This document shows positions 1 through 10,430 of a DNA stretch of 64,000 nt, piece after piece. Where the stretch lies: the NCBI RefSeq assembly GCF_036898095.1, contig NC_090761.1, forward strand, positions 47,489,019 through 47,553,018. Direction: 5' to 3'. Made by a program: the position numbers and the translations under genes. The notes beneath the pieces are model-generated. The model was not told where the DNA came from. It searched no databases and worked only from the letters and a program-made list of their open reading frames with translations. The DNA comes from Palaemon carinicauda (Eukaryota > Arthropoda > Malacostraca > Decapoda > Palaemonidae). Numbering within the stretch: the first letter of the stretch is position 1; every line of letters begins with the position of its first letter.

Positions 1-583
1 CCATTCTGGATAACATTGAAGGAAAAATTACTTAGAACATTTTTTATTATTAATTGAACATTAGCATGTAAATTTTCCTAATACTAATTTTTTTGGTCAA
101 TTTTGTGATGGCAACTTTTGTCTTAATTGGTAGGAGGTACTTCAGCAAATACTTACTTGCTGCCTTAGCCTATTTATGTTGCTAGCTGTTATCCATTTTG
201 CATGATCGCATCAAAGGCTTTATGCTCGTTTTGCTCTTTACATGACGTTTTCTTTAATTTGCTGGCATCCGCTAGTTATTTTTAGTTCAAGTACATTATC
301 CTTATGATACATTATCAAAGTTGTCATGATCTTATGCCATCCACTATTACCACCAAGTACTGAGCCCTTTTTTCCTTGTTATCAGTAATTATATGAATAA
401 TTCTTTTGATTTATGGCTTCCTTTCATCTTCATCCTTATATTCCTACTTCTTTTTATTTCAAGTGTTGGTACTTGATAACAGTTAGAAAATATTTTGACA
501 GAAGATATCTCAGAACTAATGTTTTTTGTGCGTACCTAGGAACAGATTCATAGTTTTGTTTTACTGTTGTTGTGATGTTAAGT
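1..583. other. AT-rich non-coding sequence, probably CCDC93 intron
   Basis: No open frame of note and no splice-bounded coding block is visible. It lies upstream of the first CCDC93 exon seen here, so it is most likely intronic. That is inference, because earlier exons are outside the window. Confidence 0.5.
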
Positions 584-661
584 AAATATCTTTTATATAA
601 GCTTTGTATTTAGATTATAAACAAATATCTTTTATATAAGCTTTGTATTTAGATTATAAAC
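584..661. repeat. 39-bp perfect tandem duplication
   Basis: Two head-to-tail copies of a 39-bp unit (584-622 and 623-661) starting 'aaatatcttttatataagc'. The copies are identical, so the duplication is recent or is a replication-slippage event in intronic DNA. Confidence 0.9.
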
Positions 662-1327
662 AGTATTTAAGATATTAATTTTTTGTATGTATAAAGTGGA
701 AACTTGAACTTTGACTGTCAAATGCTGTTTTTCATAAGAATGATACAGAATTATCAGATCATCTTCATTAGTTTAGGTGTAGTTTACATAGAATTACAGT
801 AGTTTCTAAATTTGATGGTTTATGGCATATGATGCATAGAATACATAGCAATCCCTTGCCATAGACTGGTACCAATGGAAATAGAGAACCCTGAATCGGG
901 GTGTTCCTTTGGTGACTTCCTTACACTTCTTGAATGCAATGAACTGGCCGAGGTGATCAGGTTTGACCTCAGTCAATGATTGGTACTTTCACCTATCTTG
1001 ATTGGATCTTGCTAGTTAGTCCTGGATTGAATTAACAGTCAGATCTGTGGAGGTAGTAGGTTGGCCAGGGCACCAGCCACCCTCTGCTGAGGGAGTAGTC
1101 CCTCCACCAGCCACTGGGCAGTAATCTTCTTGCTGGAAGGATTGCGGACAGCAGCAGCAGATGGTGGTTGCCTTTTCCATCTGTGAGAGAAGCTTCCTTT
1201 TCCAATTTAGTGTTCCCTGAGGGGGATTCCTCTGGTGGGAATTGGATTCATCCATCCCCAGCCCTTGATCATTGGGAGCAGGCCATCCTTGTCTCGCCAG
1301 CAAGACTTGTCATGCCCGGAATACTCG
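662..1327. other. non-coding stretch before the 217-bp duplication
   Basis: No gene is recognised. Short open frames around 1016-1431 on both strands have no family resemblance, no splice context and overlap each other. The right part is more GC-rich than the left and may already belong to the DIRS-like relic that follows. Confidence 0.4.
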
Positions 1328-1765
1328 TCACGCCCATTGACTTCTTTGCATCTCCCGACAGAGATCCCGAGAGAACTCCCTCAGTGACTCTCAACAGCCA
1401 CATCTTTCACAAAGCTGTATTATTGCTGTAACTTCACGCCTGGAGACTATCCAGCTCCTCCTCTCTCTGAGAATCCATTCCACAACAAGTTGTGAAGAGA
1501 ATGCCTAGATATCTGTGTAGATCTTCGGGTCCACAGCAGACTCATCACGCCCATTGACTCATCTGCAACTCCCGACAGAGATCCAGAGAGAACTCCCTCA
1601 GTGACTCTAACAGCCACATGTGAACATCTTTCACAAAGCTGTATTTTTGCCATAACTTCATGCCTGGAGACTATCCAGCTCCTGCTCTCTCAGGAGTCCT
1701 TTCCACAATGAGTTGTGAAGAGAATGTCTGGATACCAGCATAGATCTCCGGGTTCAGCCGTCCAG
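1328..1765. repeat. 217-bp tandem duplication
   Basis: The block beginning 'tcacgcccattgac' at 1328 recurs at 1545, and the following sequence (stretches such as 'cccgacagagatcc', 'actccctcagtgactct', 'gcctggagactatccagctc') repeats in the same order. The copies have diverged by substitutions and small indels, so it is not recent. It leads into the DIRS-like recombinase relic. Confidence 0.8.
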
Positions 1766-2039
1766 GCCAAGTGGACCGTAGTTGGTATCATGGAAGGGGT
1801 GTCCCTCTCCTCGATGCCATTATTTCAGCATTAGAGTTCCTTATTTACCTTCGGGAGGAAAGCTTCTCTCGGTCTCGGCAATGAAAGGCCACCACTAGTC
1901 CTTGAGCCTCGCCTTCAGCCCGTAAGGTTTCCAGCCTTCAGACCCTTAGTCGGAAAGGAGATCTCCTCCACAGGATATGGTTTGCATCCATTGGTTTGCA
2001 TAGGGTGCCACCTATGACCCAGAACTCTAAGCAGGTGAT

Positions 2040-2590
2040 GTTCACCTGACCTCGATGACAGGTCTCCCGCTCGCGTTAGCTTTGGCCAAGAGAGTCATCG
2101 AACCCCTTGGGCTGCCCTTAACATCTCTCATTCACGGCGATGGGCCAGGTAATACTCTACCTTGTTTCTGGCGGCTCAGATCCAAGAATCCGAACCTAAC
2201 GGTCTGGGAGTCCTTCGCAGCATGATCAATGATCCAGATAAACAGTTCTATGCCAAAGAGAAACTGGAAGCCCTACCTGAAGGAAAGTATAAGAGCTGGC
2301 CCCCGAGTGTCAGCACTCTTCGTCAGCATAGGGAAGGTCAAGAGAAGGATCACCAAGAACAGGTTCTCGGCTCGGATTGGCAAGGTCATGGACCAAGCTT
2401 TGAATCCTGATTCTTCTCCTCTTAGAAGAGAAGAGACCAAGAGCTCATTTCATTAGGGGTAGTACACCTCAACATTTTATAAGCCTACTCTGTGGGGCAG
2501 GCCTTGTCAGCGTGCGTGTAGAAGCGTCAAATGACCTTCACCACCCACTTCCTGCAAGATGTGACCCACCGGAACATGGAGATGTTATCC
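2040..2590 (+). pseudogene. tyrosine recombinase relic of a DIRS-like element
   Basis: Read across three frames, the + strand shows recombinase landmarks in order: an active-site-arginine-like segment ALAKRVIEPLGLPLTSLIH (about 2077-2133), then LFVSIGKVKRRITKNRF (about 2317-2367), then a C-terminal segment FLQDVTHRNMEMLSIDPIVA (about 2546-2608). The same C-terminal pattern occurs near 9600-9690 in the second DIRS element. Stops and frame changes separate the pieces, so it is dead. The family assignment comes from pattern memory, not a search. Confidence 0.6.
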
Positions 2591-3120
2591 ATTGATCCTA
2601 TTGTGGCTACCCAATAAATGGTTTAAAAATCTCAGGTTCCTTGATGGACAAGTAGAAAATGAAGGAGAGCATAGTTTAACCATGGTTAAGTTGGATGAAT
2701 GACAAAGAATGACTGGCTCTTTCTTTCTTTCATCACCTACCTTGTGAGGTAACAGGACCAAAGGTACTCTACAAAGCTGACCTCTGCTGTCAGCAGGTAG
2801 AACCATTTCTGTTGTGTAACCTGATATAGATAAATATACTCATTATGTCCCCATACCCCTAGTGAGGTGGGCATGGGTAACGTTCATGGAATCCTCGTAG
2901 AAGTCCGATAACTCAGAAAACTCTTACCTGGACCAGTCACAGTGCTAATATTGCAAGCACACAGCATGCATAGGCTGCTGACCATGCATAGCACGGTATT
3001 TAGCTATGTGTAAAGGCTCCTACTAGTTACATGGAGAACACATATGGAGAAAACCCCCAGTCAAATATTAAAAAGCCAGATTGGTATGGTCTGCCATCCT
3101 CGTAAGGATTTGGTCATCCC

Positions 3121-3215
3121 TATATATAGCGAGGGTTTGTATTAGTGACGGAACAAGTCATAAATTTTGGAAGTAATTTGTCTTTTTCCTAACGATACAA
3201 ACCTTGAGCTATTTA
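3121..3215. repeat. internal complementary region of the DIRS-like relic
   Basis: The second half, 'ttttggaagtaatttgtc' through 'acaaaccttgagctattt', is the reverse complement of the right terminus at about 3393-3446, with scattered mismatches. The first half contains 'tagtgacggaacaa', which should mirror the lost left end. A close relative of that first half occurs at about 21361-21395. Confidence 0.6.
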
Positions 3216-3528
3216 TGCAGATTGACCTGGTAGTACCTGTCCCCCAAGAAGTCCTGCCTGTAAGCAAAGTGGGTGCTCAACCCAGGTGTGTAGGTGAGTG
3301 GCCACCCCTTCCCACTAACTAGCTGAGTGGTTGGTTAACTTTTGATAAGTCTTATGGCTCGTATTTTAGCTTCGCCGAAAGTAATATCCGTATAAATAGC
3401 TGTGGGTTTGTATCTTAGGAAAAATACAAATATCTTCCAAATTTGTCATATTTGATTAAGAATTAATTAAAGTTAAGCATTTGCCTATTGAACTCCAAAA
3501 TCACTTCACCTATAATTTGTATTTGCAG

Positions 3529-3737
3529 CAATTTACAAGAAAAGCTAGCTGAAATTGACAGGGGAGATGAGATTTTGAGTAGATTTGAAGCAGAAAATGC
3601 AAAATATGGAAAGATGCGACGCCAGTTGGCAAAGAAGACTAGACAAGTTGAAGCCTTGAAGAGACATATTGATGATGTTCCGGGGCGAGCAGAACTGTCA
3701 CAGTACCAACGAAGGTTCATTGAACTCTATAACCAAA
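3529..3737 (+). CDS. CCDC93: CCDC93, internal exon (first of four in window)
   Basis: CCDC93 is a coiled-coil subunit of the CCC complex (COMMD proteins, CCDC22, CCDC93) within Commander, which works with Retriever and WASH in endosome-to-surface cargo recycling. This exon encodes about 70 residues of charged coiled coil, ending VPGRAELSQYQRRFIELYNQ, which closely resembles the conserved PGRAEL/YQxRFIELY segment in the C-terminal third of vertebrate CCDC93. The borders are clean: acceptor 'atttgcag' just before 3529 and donor 'gtatgt' at 3738. The exon starts with the last base of a codon and ends after the first base of the next, and this phase is continued exactly by the exon at 12974. Earlier exons lie outside the window. 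Confidence 0.9.
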
Positions 3738-3957
3738 GTATGTATCGTTCAAGTTTGTTTATTCAAATTTCTAAGTACTCTAGTTTGAATAATATAATTA
3801 TTCCGTAGTATAAATGGTACTTATTCTAGGATCCCTAGACATGACCGATTAAACAAATGATTTAACATTCATGGTACATCGAGTTCAGTAAACCCTGGAT
3901 TAAATGCAGAATAGCTGAGATGAGCACTATGATGTTATTTCACGGAATGAAGATATA
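3738..3957 (+). other. intron remnant left of the Tigger insertion
   Basis: Plain AT-rich intron sequence between the donor at 3738 and the TA target site at 3956-3957. With the matching stretch 12812-12973, the intron was only about 0.4 kb before the transposon inserted. Confidence 0.7.
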
Positions 3958-4160
3958 CAGGGGGTCCTCGACTTACGACGTTCTTAAGACTAGAATTTCA
4001 GTGTAAGTCGGAACATCATAAATAAATTACTCAATACGTACTGTACTGTACTGTAAAGTATTGTACTATAATAAAATGTAACAAATGACATAAAAAAGTA
4101 TTAGAAAAAGAGAAAACAATTCCTTACCACATGAATTAATGTAAATTTTTCAATATTAAA

Positions 4161-4325
4161 CTTACCCGATGATCATATAGCTGTCAGCTCTGCTGCCCGA
4201 CAGAAAAACCTACGGGCGGAATACGCCAGCGATCGCTATACAGGTGGGGGTGTACATCAACAGCGCCATCTGTCAAGTAGGTGCTCAAGTACTCGATGTT
4301 AACACAGAACCAATTTTCTCTCTGT
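4161..4325 (+). repeat. left inverted terminal repeat of the DIRS element
   Basis: Begins 'cttacccgatgatcatatag' and pairs with 10264-10430 in inverted orientation with only a few mismatches. The outer 16 bases (4145-4160) are not shared with the right repeat but are found, reverse-complemented, in the internal region at about 10155-10170. Confidence 0.88.
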
Positions 4326-5042
4326 CGTGCCACTGGCAAGACCTACTAAATACGCTGTTACTAACTGGATTTGTTTTCACAACTATTTGGTGAAGTACAC
4401 TATTCCAGTTTTGAGCTTTCGCTGTGCAGGGGTTTTATCTTCATTTCAAAACTTGAACTCGTTTTGGATAGTTTTAATTATGGTGACAAAGAGAGTATGG
4501 ACTCTCTTTCACTTTTAAATGGCCGACCCTTCCCTTAGACGGAAGTGTGTTTAGGTTTTTAGTAATTTTGCTTAACACATTATAGATCTATATTTTATAT
4601 CTCTCCGCCTTTATTAGGCCTCTTCGATTAACTTTCCTTTTATTATAAACATATAAAAATAAATTTTTATGTTTTGTTTATATGCGACCTTTCCTGATAG
4701 TAGGCGGTCCTGACTTGGAACCGAAGTTAATCAACGTTGAGCCCATTATATCGTATTTAACCTTTAAAGAATTTAAAACTTTTTAAATTTAATGTTTTAT
4801 GAAAGAATTTCTTTGATAGTCTCGTACTGTTTTCAAAGATGAACTAACGTTTAGTTTTTAGTCTACGCAGTTGTTGGCGTTCAGGACGTTCAACATGCGC
4901 TCTATCGTTACGATAGAGAGAGAGTGTATCACGGTTTCACTTTGCAGTAAGAGTAAACCGATTCTAGCGTTTCGTTCATTCTTTCTTAGCTTAAATGGTT
5001 TAAATTCTAAATTAAAGGAATTTTTTATTTGGAAAACCTTTC

Positions 5043-5044
<2 letters not shown>

Positions 5045-5075
<31 letters not shown>
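5045..5075. repeat. poly-T tract
   Basis: 31 T residues inside the DIRS leader, followed at 5177-5195 by a run of A. The two could base-pair in a transcript. Confidence 0.95.
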
Positions 5076-5176
5076 CCTTTAGCAAATATCATGTTTTGAC
5101 GATATATAATTGGGCTCTTCTCTCAGGTGCAAAATCTAGAGAGAAAGAGAGAGATAGAGACGGAGGGAGAGAGAGG

Positions 5177-5195
5177 AAAAAAAAAAAAAAAAAAA
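5177..5195. repeat. poly-A tract
   Basis: 19 A residues preceded by a purine-rich GA stretch in the DIRS leader. Confidence 0.95.
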
Positions 5196-5523
5196 CGTTT
5201 CGTTCAAGCGGGTAACGTTGTTCTCGTTTTACTCTCCTCCCTAGTCGCTGTAGGGGAAGAAGGTAAAACGTTTCTAGCGTTTTATTCTTGTTCCCAGGCT
5301 ATGTGCGGTGAGAGATTGTAAACGTAGTTTATTTGACCTAGTGTTTAGTCTCTTTCCCAGCCACTGAATTCTTTATCTTTATATATGTTTTCTGTTGCAT
5401 TATATGACTGTTTTCGCAATTACTACCTTTTAATGAAGGGTAGGATTGCGTGTTTCAGGTAGAAATCAGTAAAAGTTTCGATTTCAGTGAAATAAGTGCA
5501 AAACAGAAAATCAAAGTGATAAA

Positions 5524-6543
5524 GTGATATGCGCAAAGTGTTACAGTGTTGCGTCCGAGGGTTCGTCTGTTCGTGCCTGTCGTTCACCTAGTCCGGGACC
5601 TCTTACAAGCTCCCAAGCCCAGGGAAGAAGTAATGTCGAACGACTTATGGGTTCGTCAGGCCTTGATCAACGAACAGACGTTTTTCCCTCCGTGGTTTCG
5701 GGCGTATCTACCCAAGATCGCCCCACCCACACAAAGACGAGAGAGCCCATTTACTTCTCGTCTGCGGAAGAGGTTTCTCGTAAGAAACCTTGGACCAAGG
5801 TCTCGCAGCTTATTAAGTGCAAGTCGGTCCCTTCCGCGCAAGTCCAACGGCCCAGGTGTAGCCACTGGGTCAGTTCGGACTCGCTGCAGTCATCCGACGA
5901 CTGCACACCTCCCAAGAGAGGCAAGGTGGTACCGCAACAGGCAGTAACTCCGTCTGTTGCCGCACCCGCTGTTTTAGACCTTCAGTCACAACGGACAGTC
6001 GCTCCGTCTGTTGCCGCTTTTGTAGACCCTAAGTGGTCTTTACTGCAGTCTATGCAGACTCAGTTAGCTGCGGTTATGCAGGAGTTTCGTGCGGAGAAGG
6101 TTAACGCTGCACCCGTTAGCCTACAACCTGCCACGGTTGTGCGCCCAGCTCACGCTGAGGCTGCCTGCTCCCACACTACGACTGCGGAGAAGGTTGACGA
6201 TGCACCCGTTTGCCTACAACCTGCCACGGTTGTGCGCCCAGCAGACGCTGCGGCTGCCTGCTCCCACACTCTGGCTGTGAGAGCTCCTCCACCCATGCGC
6301 AGTCGACCCTGCCAGACGCATGCTGACTCCCACAGACGCACGGAGCACTCCGTTGACGTGCGTGTGCTACCACAACAACAGGAGGGTGGAGTTAAGCTGC
6401 CGTGTTTTGACACGGTGTGTCAGCCTCCGCAACCCACTGTGGTTACCGCCACTCACCCGCAGCAGACTAGTCAGTCAGGAGTTGAGGCTTCCCCACACAG
6501 CTTTGGTTGTTGCCAGCTCACAGACTGTCAAGCAGTTACATAA
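5524..6543 (+). CDS. gag-like ORF of the DIRS element
   Basis: A 339-codon open frame directly downstream of the left repeat and a poly-T/GA-rich leader, the position of gag in DIRS elements. The N-terminus has a Cys pair (ICAKC). The centre is rich in Pro, Ala, Val, Ser and Thr. Residues about 190-250 hold a 93-bp tandem duplication (units at 6091 and 6184) coding for EKV..APV.LQPATVVRPA twice. No enzymatic motif is seen. Assignment rests on position and composition, not on a recognised domain. The first ATG may not be the true start, because the frame could begin upstream by splicing. Confidence 0.55.
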   Translation: MICAKCYSVASEGSSVRACRSPSPGPLTSSQAQGRSNVERLMGSSGLDQRTDVFPSVVSGVSTQDRPTHTKTREPIYFSSAEEVSRKKPWTKVSQLIKCKSVPSAQVQRPRCSHWVSSDSLQSSDDCTPPKRGKVVPQQAVTPSVAAPAVLDLQSQRTVAPSVAAFVDPKWSLLQSMQTQLAAVMQEFRAEKVNAAPVSLQPATVVRPAHAEAACSHTTTAEKVDDAPVCLQPATVVRPADAAAACSHTLAVRAPPPMRSRPCQTHADSHRRTEHSVDVRVLPQQQEGGVKLPCFDTVCQPPQPTVVTATHPQQTSQSGVEASPHSFGCCQLTDCQAVT

Positions 6544-6959
6544 CGTTGCCTTCTGGTCTGCTACTTATGCACCAGTGCTGTATGTCCTCTTGTAACTGCT
6601 GCTCCTCGTTCGCCTTACGTCAGAACTTACACTAGGCCTAGCTACTTCGAAGCCGTTGTTGTTAAGCTAGTGCTCTCTCGCTCTCCTAGAGAGCGTTACG
6701 TCGGCTAGGCGACTGGTTTTTGCACCAGGAGGAGTTTTAGAGATACAGCCTTTTGATTTCCCTTCTTTTTATCTGGCTTATAGAGCGAGAGTCTGATAGG
6801 ACACGAGAGAAGTTCTCAGCTTGGGAGTTCATGCCTCTGCCCAGATAGACTTCTCAATTCTGGTAGACTCGGCCAGGCGCATAGCCAGGAGACGCTCCAG
6901 TTGTTTATAGGTCAACTTCTCAACTTTTGTCGAGCCTTTGAAGTTTTGCTGTACTATTA
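6544..6959 (+). other. non-coding spacer between the two gag-like blocks
   Basis: No open frame of interest. It lies inside the DIRS element between the gag-like ORF and a second, decayed block of similar composition. Confidence 0.4.
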
Positions 6960-7660
6960 TGTCACACATAACAAGGCTTCCAGGGATGGTAAATGGCTCC
7001 GCTTCAGTCGCTAACCCCGTCTGTTGCCACACCTGCTCCCGTAGACCCTAATGGGCTTTGCTGCAAGACATGCAGTCCAAGCTTGTGTCCTTGATAGAGG
7101 ACTTAATACGGAGAAGAACCTTCTGGCCAACAACCTTCCTACCGGTTGGTTGTGCGCCCTGTTGACGCTGAGGTATCTTACTCGCGTCCGCCAGTTGAGG
7201 TGGTTCCTCCACCGATGCGACCCAGTGTGGGTTGCCAGTCGCACGTTGACGTTAAGCGACGCTCGGAGGTGGTTGTTGACGTTCAGTGTGTCACTAGGAA
7301 GACGTTCAACAACCAGCAGAGGTGACTTGTTGTGACGCAGTGCGTCAACCTCAGCAACCCGGTAGGGTGTTGACTGCACAACCCAGACAGTCTAGACAGT
7401 TTCGGGTTGACGCTGTACTTCCTCGCGTCCCCATGGTTGACAGTTCACAGACTGTGCAGCAGTACCATGATATTGCGTCCGGCTCAGTCACGCATCCACC
7501 AGTGCGACCGGTTCAGCGAGTCAGACGTTGCCCACTCCGTTGCCGTTTCCTCATCAGTTTCGGATGAGGAACCCTCTGATGAGGACGTTGCTGAACAAGA
7601 CGATCAACCCCCAGCCCTGCTATCCATCCAGAAGATGCTGAAGAAGGAACGCTGCCCTGT
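6960..7660 (+). pseudogene. second gag-like block, frameshifted
   Basis: Around 7000-7330 the + strand recapitulates the gag-like ORF in broken frames: the 'ccgtctgttgcc' motif, the 'agaccctaa' motif, and peptides such as VVRPVDAEVSYS that parallel VVRPADAAAACS. It ends in an acidic tail (SVSDEEPSDEDVAEQDDQPP, about 7553-7612). This is either the true C-terminal half of gag or a diverged internal duplication; I favour a duplication because the repeat motifs recur in order. Confidence 0.45.
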
Positions 7661-7689
7661 CAGGCTGTGGATGAGTCTGGTAAGGACAC

Positions 7690-8551
7690 TGTCATCCGTG
7701 GTTCAATTTGTGTCACTAGGAAGACTACACCTCCGTCCTCTTCTATACCATCTAGCTTTTCACTGGAAAAAGGACAAGACGCTAGAAGCGGTCTCGATCC
7801 CGGTTTCCGGAAAGATAAAGTCTGGTCTGACTTGGTGAAAGGACTTTTTCAACCTTAGAAAGGGTCTTCCCCTGACTGTTCAGACTCCCAACCACGTTCT
7901 CTTCTCGGACGCATCGGACGTAGGCTGGGGTGCGACATTAGACGGTAGGGAATGCTCGGGATTATGGAACTCGAGTCAAAGGACAATGCATTTCAACTGC
8001 AAGAAGCTACTGGCAGTACGTCTGACCTGGAAAAGCTTCAGGTCTCTCCTTCAAGGCAAAGTGGTGGAGGTGAACTCGGACAACACCCGGCTTTGACGTA
8101 CATCTCCAAGCAAGGAGGGACCTACTCTCTGACATGGTACGAGATCGCAAGGGACCTCCTCACCTGGTCAACAGGTCTAGACTTTTCACTAGTAACGAGG
8201 TTCATCCAAGGCAACTTGAATGTCATAGCAGATTGTCTCAGTCGGAAGGGACAAATAATTCCAACAGAATGGACCCTCCACAAGGATGTATGCAAGAGAC
8301 TTTGGGCCACCTGGGGCCAGCCAACCATAGATCTCTTCGCAACCTCGATGACCAAGAGGCTCCCAATAGTTTGCTCACCTATCCCGGACCCAGCAGTAGT
8401 TCATATAGATGCCTTTCTACTAGATTGGTCACATCTAGATCTATATGCATTCCCTCCGTTCAAGATTGTCAACAAGGTACTGCAGAAGTTCGCCTCTCAC
8501 GAAGGGACAAGGTTGACGCTAGTTGATTCCCTCTGGCCCGCGAGAGAATGA
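7690..8551 (+). pseudogene. DIRS RT thumb and RNase H, RT palm missing
   Basis: The stretch starts with the end of a DIRS-type reverse transcriptase (SLGRLHLRPLLYHLAFHW, about 7706-7760). It moves across a stop (7836-7838) and frame changes into RNase H: LFSDASDVGWGATLDG (about 7898-7946), a VNSDNT segment near 8070, then GNLNVIADCLSRKG (about 8209-8250) and a DIRS-type tail with IDLFAT and YAFPPFKIV. No YxDD-type palm motif exists anywhere in the element. The gag-like sequence joins the thumb directly near 7660-7690, which indicates an internal deletion of the RT fingers and palm. The last frame ends at 8551 with an ATGA overlap to the recombinase ORF. Confidence 0.75.
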
Positions 8552-9720
8552 CTCACCGAGGTACTTCGATGGCTAGTAGACGTTCCCAGAACACTTCCCC
8601 TAAGGGTGGACCTTCTACGTCAGCCACGCGTAAAGAAGGTACACCAAGGCCTCCATGCTCTTCGTCTGACTGCCTTCAGACTATCAAAAGACTCTCGAGA
8701 GCTAGAGGCTTTTCGAAGGAGGCAACCAGAGCGTTTGCTAGAGCAAGGAGAACATCCACCCTTAGAATCTACCAATCGAAGTGGGAAATCTTCCGAAACT
8801 GGTGCAAGTCAGTATCCGTATCCTCGACCAGTACCTCTGTAACTCAAATAGCTGACTTTCTCTTATATCTGAGGAAAGAACGATCTCTTTCAGCTCCCAC
8901 TATCAAGGGTTACAGAAGCATGTTGGCATCAGTCTTCCGTCACAGAGGTTTAGATCTTTCCAACAATAAAGATCTACAGGACCTCCTTAAGTCTTTTGAG
9001 ACCACGAAGGAGCGTCGTTTGGTTACACCTGGTTGGAATTTAGACGTGGTACTAAGATTCCTTATGTCAGACAGGTTCGAAACGCTTCAATCAGCCTCCC
9101 TGAAAGATCTCACCTTTAAGACTCTTTTCCTGATATGATTAACCACAGCTAAAAGAGTCAGTGAGATTCATGCCTTCAGCAAGAACATCGGATTCTCATC
9201 CGAAACGGCTACATGTTCTACAACTTGGTTTTCTAGCCAAACACGAGCTGCCTTCTCGGCCTTGACCAATATCGTTCGATATTCCAAACTTATCGTATGG
9301 TTGGAAATGAACTAGAAAGAGTATTATGTCCTGTAAGAGCTCTTAAGTTCTATTTAAAAACCTTTACGAGGCCCGTCTGAAGCTTTATGGTGTTCGGTTA
9401 AGAATCCATCTTTGCCTATGTCAGACAATGCTTTATCCTATTTTATCAGACTGTTAATACGAGAAGCTCATTCCCATCTGAATGAGGAAGACCAAGCTTT
9501 GCTGAAGGTAAGGACACACGAAGTTAGAGCTGTCGCAACTTCCGTGGCCTTTAAACAAAATAGATCTCTGCAAAGTATATTCGACGCAACCTATTGGAAA
9601 AGCAAATCAGTGTTCGCGTCTTTTATCTTAAGAATGTCCAGTCTCTTTACGAGAACTGCTACACTCTGGGACCATTCGTAGCAACGAGTGCAGTAGTGGT
9701 GAGGGCTCGACCACTACAAT
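8548..9720 (+). pseudogene. DIRS tyrosine recombinase, interrupted
   Basis: The start codon at 8548 overlaps the upstream stop (ATGA). The N-terminal half (8548-9135) is an intact SAM-like core-binding domain: FSKEATRAFARARRTSTLRI, then QIADFLLYLRKERSLSAPTI. A stop at 9136-9138 interrupts just before the first catalytic arginine segment LTTAKRVSEIHAFS (about 9139-9180). After frame changes, LCPVRALKFYLKTF appears near 9328. The HxxR box is THEVRAVATS (H at 9517). The C-terminal strand region near 9594-9690 (VFYLKNVQSLYENCYTLGPF) includes candidate active-site tyrosines. It once catalysed integration of the circular DNA intermediate; the stop and frameshifts make it non-functional. Confidence 0.8.
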
Positions 9721-10131
9721 TCCCTAATTCAATAACCTTTTTAATCTTTCTCTTGAAATGTCTTATTATTGTTTTTGGGTTGTCCGGAAGGCTAAGAAGC
9801 CTTTCGCATCCTACTTGATTTGGCGGGTGGTCAAAGTCATTTCTTGAGAAGCGCCTAGATTAGAGGTTTTGATGAGGACCTTTAGTATGGGTTGCAACCC
9901 TTCATACTTCAGCTCCTAGGAGTCGCTCAGCATCCTATGAGGATCGCGAGGCTCAGTAAGGAAGACGTACTTAAAAAGGCAGAGTAATTGTTCAAGTCGA
10001 CTTCCTTACCAGGTACTTATTTATTTTATGTTTGTTATTTTGAATAACTGCTAAAATGAAATACGGAATACTTAGCTCATAATAATGTCAACATGTAATG
10101 CTGGTCTCTACCCACCCCCTTGGGTGTGAAT
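9721..10131 (+). other. DIRS 3' untranslated region
   Basis: No coding potential. It lies between the recombinase and the internal complementary region. Confidence 0.5.
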
Positions 10132-10222
10132 CAGCTATATGATGATCGGGTAAGTTTAATATTGAAAAATGTTATTTTCATTAGTAAAATAAATTTTTGA
10201 ATATACTTACCCGATGATCATA
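10132..10222. repeat. internal complementary region (ICR) of the DIRS element
   Basis: First half: 'gggtaagtttaatattgaa', the reverse complement of the left outer end at 4145-4180. Second half: 'gttattttcattagtaaaat', the reverse complement of the right outer end at 10431-10467. The halves abut, so this segment bridges both termini, as required for ligating the linear cDNA into a circle in the published DIRS model. Confidence 0.85.
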
Positions 10223-10263
10223 AATTAAAGGACCCACCCGTCCTCCCCAATAGAGACCCAGTG

Positions 10264-10430
10264 GACAGAGGAGAAAATTGGTTCTGTGTTGACATCGAGT
10301 ACTTGAGTACCTACTTGACAGATGGCGCTGTTGATGTACACCCCCACCTGTATAGCGATCGCTGGCGTATTCCGCCCGTAGGTTTTTCTGTCGGGCAGCA
10401 GAGCTGACAGCTATATGATCATCGGGTAAG
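10264..10430 (-). repeat. right inverted terminal repeat of the DIRS element
   Basis: Reverse complement of 4161-4325, including the block around 'gcgatcgctggcgtattccg'. The outer extension 10431-10467 is unique to this end and its complement is in the second half of the internal complementary region. Confidence 0.88.

Larger units (their letters stand above)
1766..3446 (+). mobile_element. decayed DIRS-like retrotransposon, 3' part
   Basis: Three signs agree. Tyrosine-recombinase-like peptides occur in several frames between about 2040 and 2590. An internal complementary region lies at 3121-3215. The right terminal segment (about 3391-3446) is the reverse complement of the second half of that region at roughly 85 per cent. 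DIRS elements carry inverted terminal repeats plus an internal region complementary to both ends. The first half of the internal region should be complementary to the left end, but I find no left end in the window, so the element is 5'-truncated or too decayed to see. It is a different subfamily from the DIRS copy at 4145-10467. Confidence 0.65.

Noticed and set aside
1..21. Similarity of the first 21 bases to the end of the CCDC93 exon at 13074-13094 (both could read SILDN)
   Set aside because: Only about 16 of 21 bases agree, no splice donor follows, and the frame soon stops; most likely chance.
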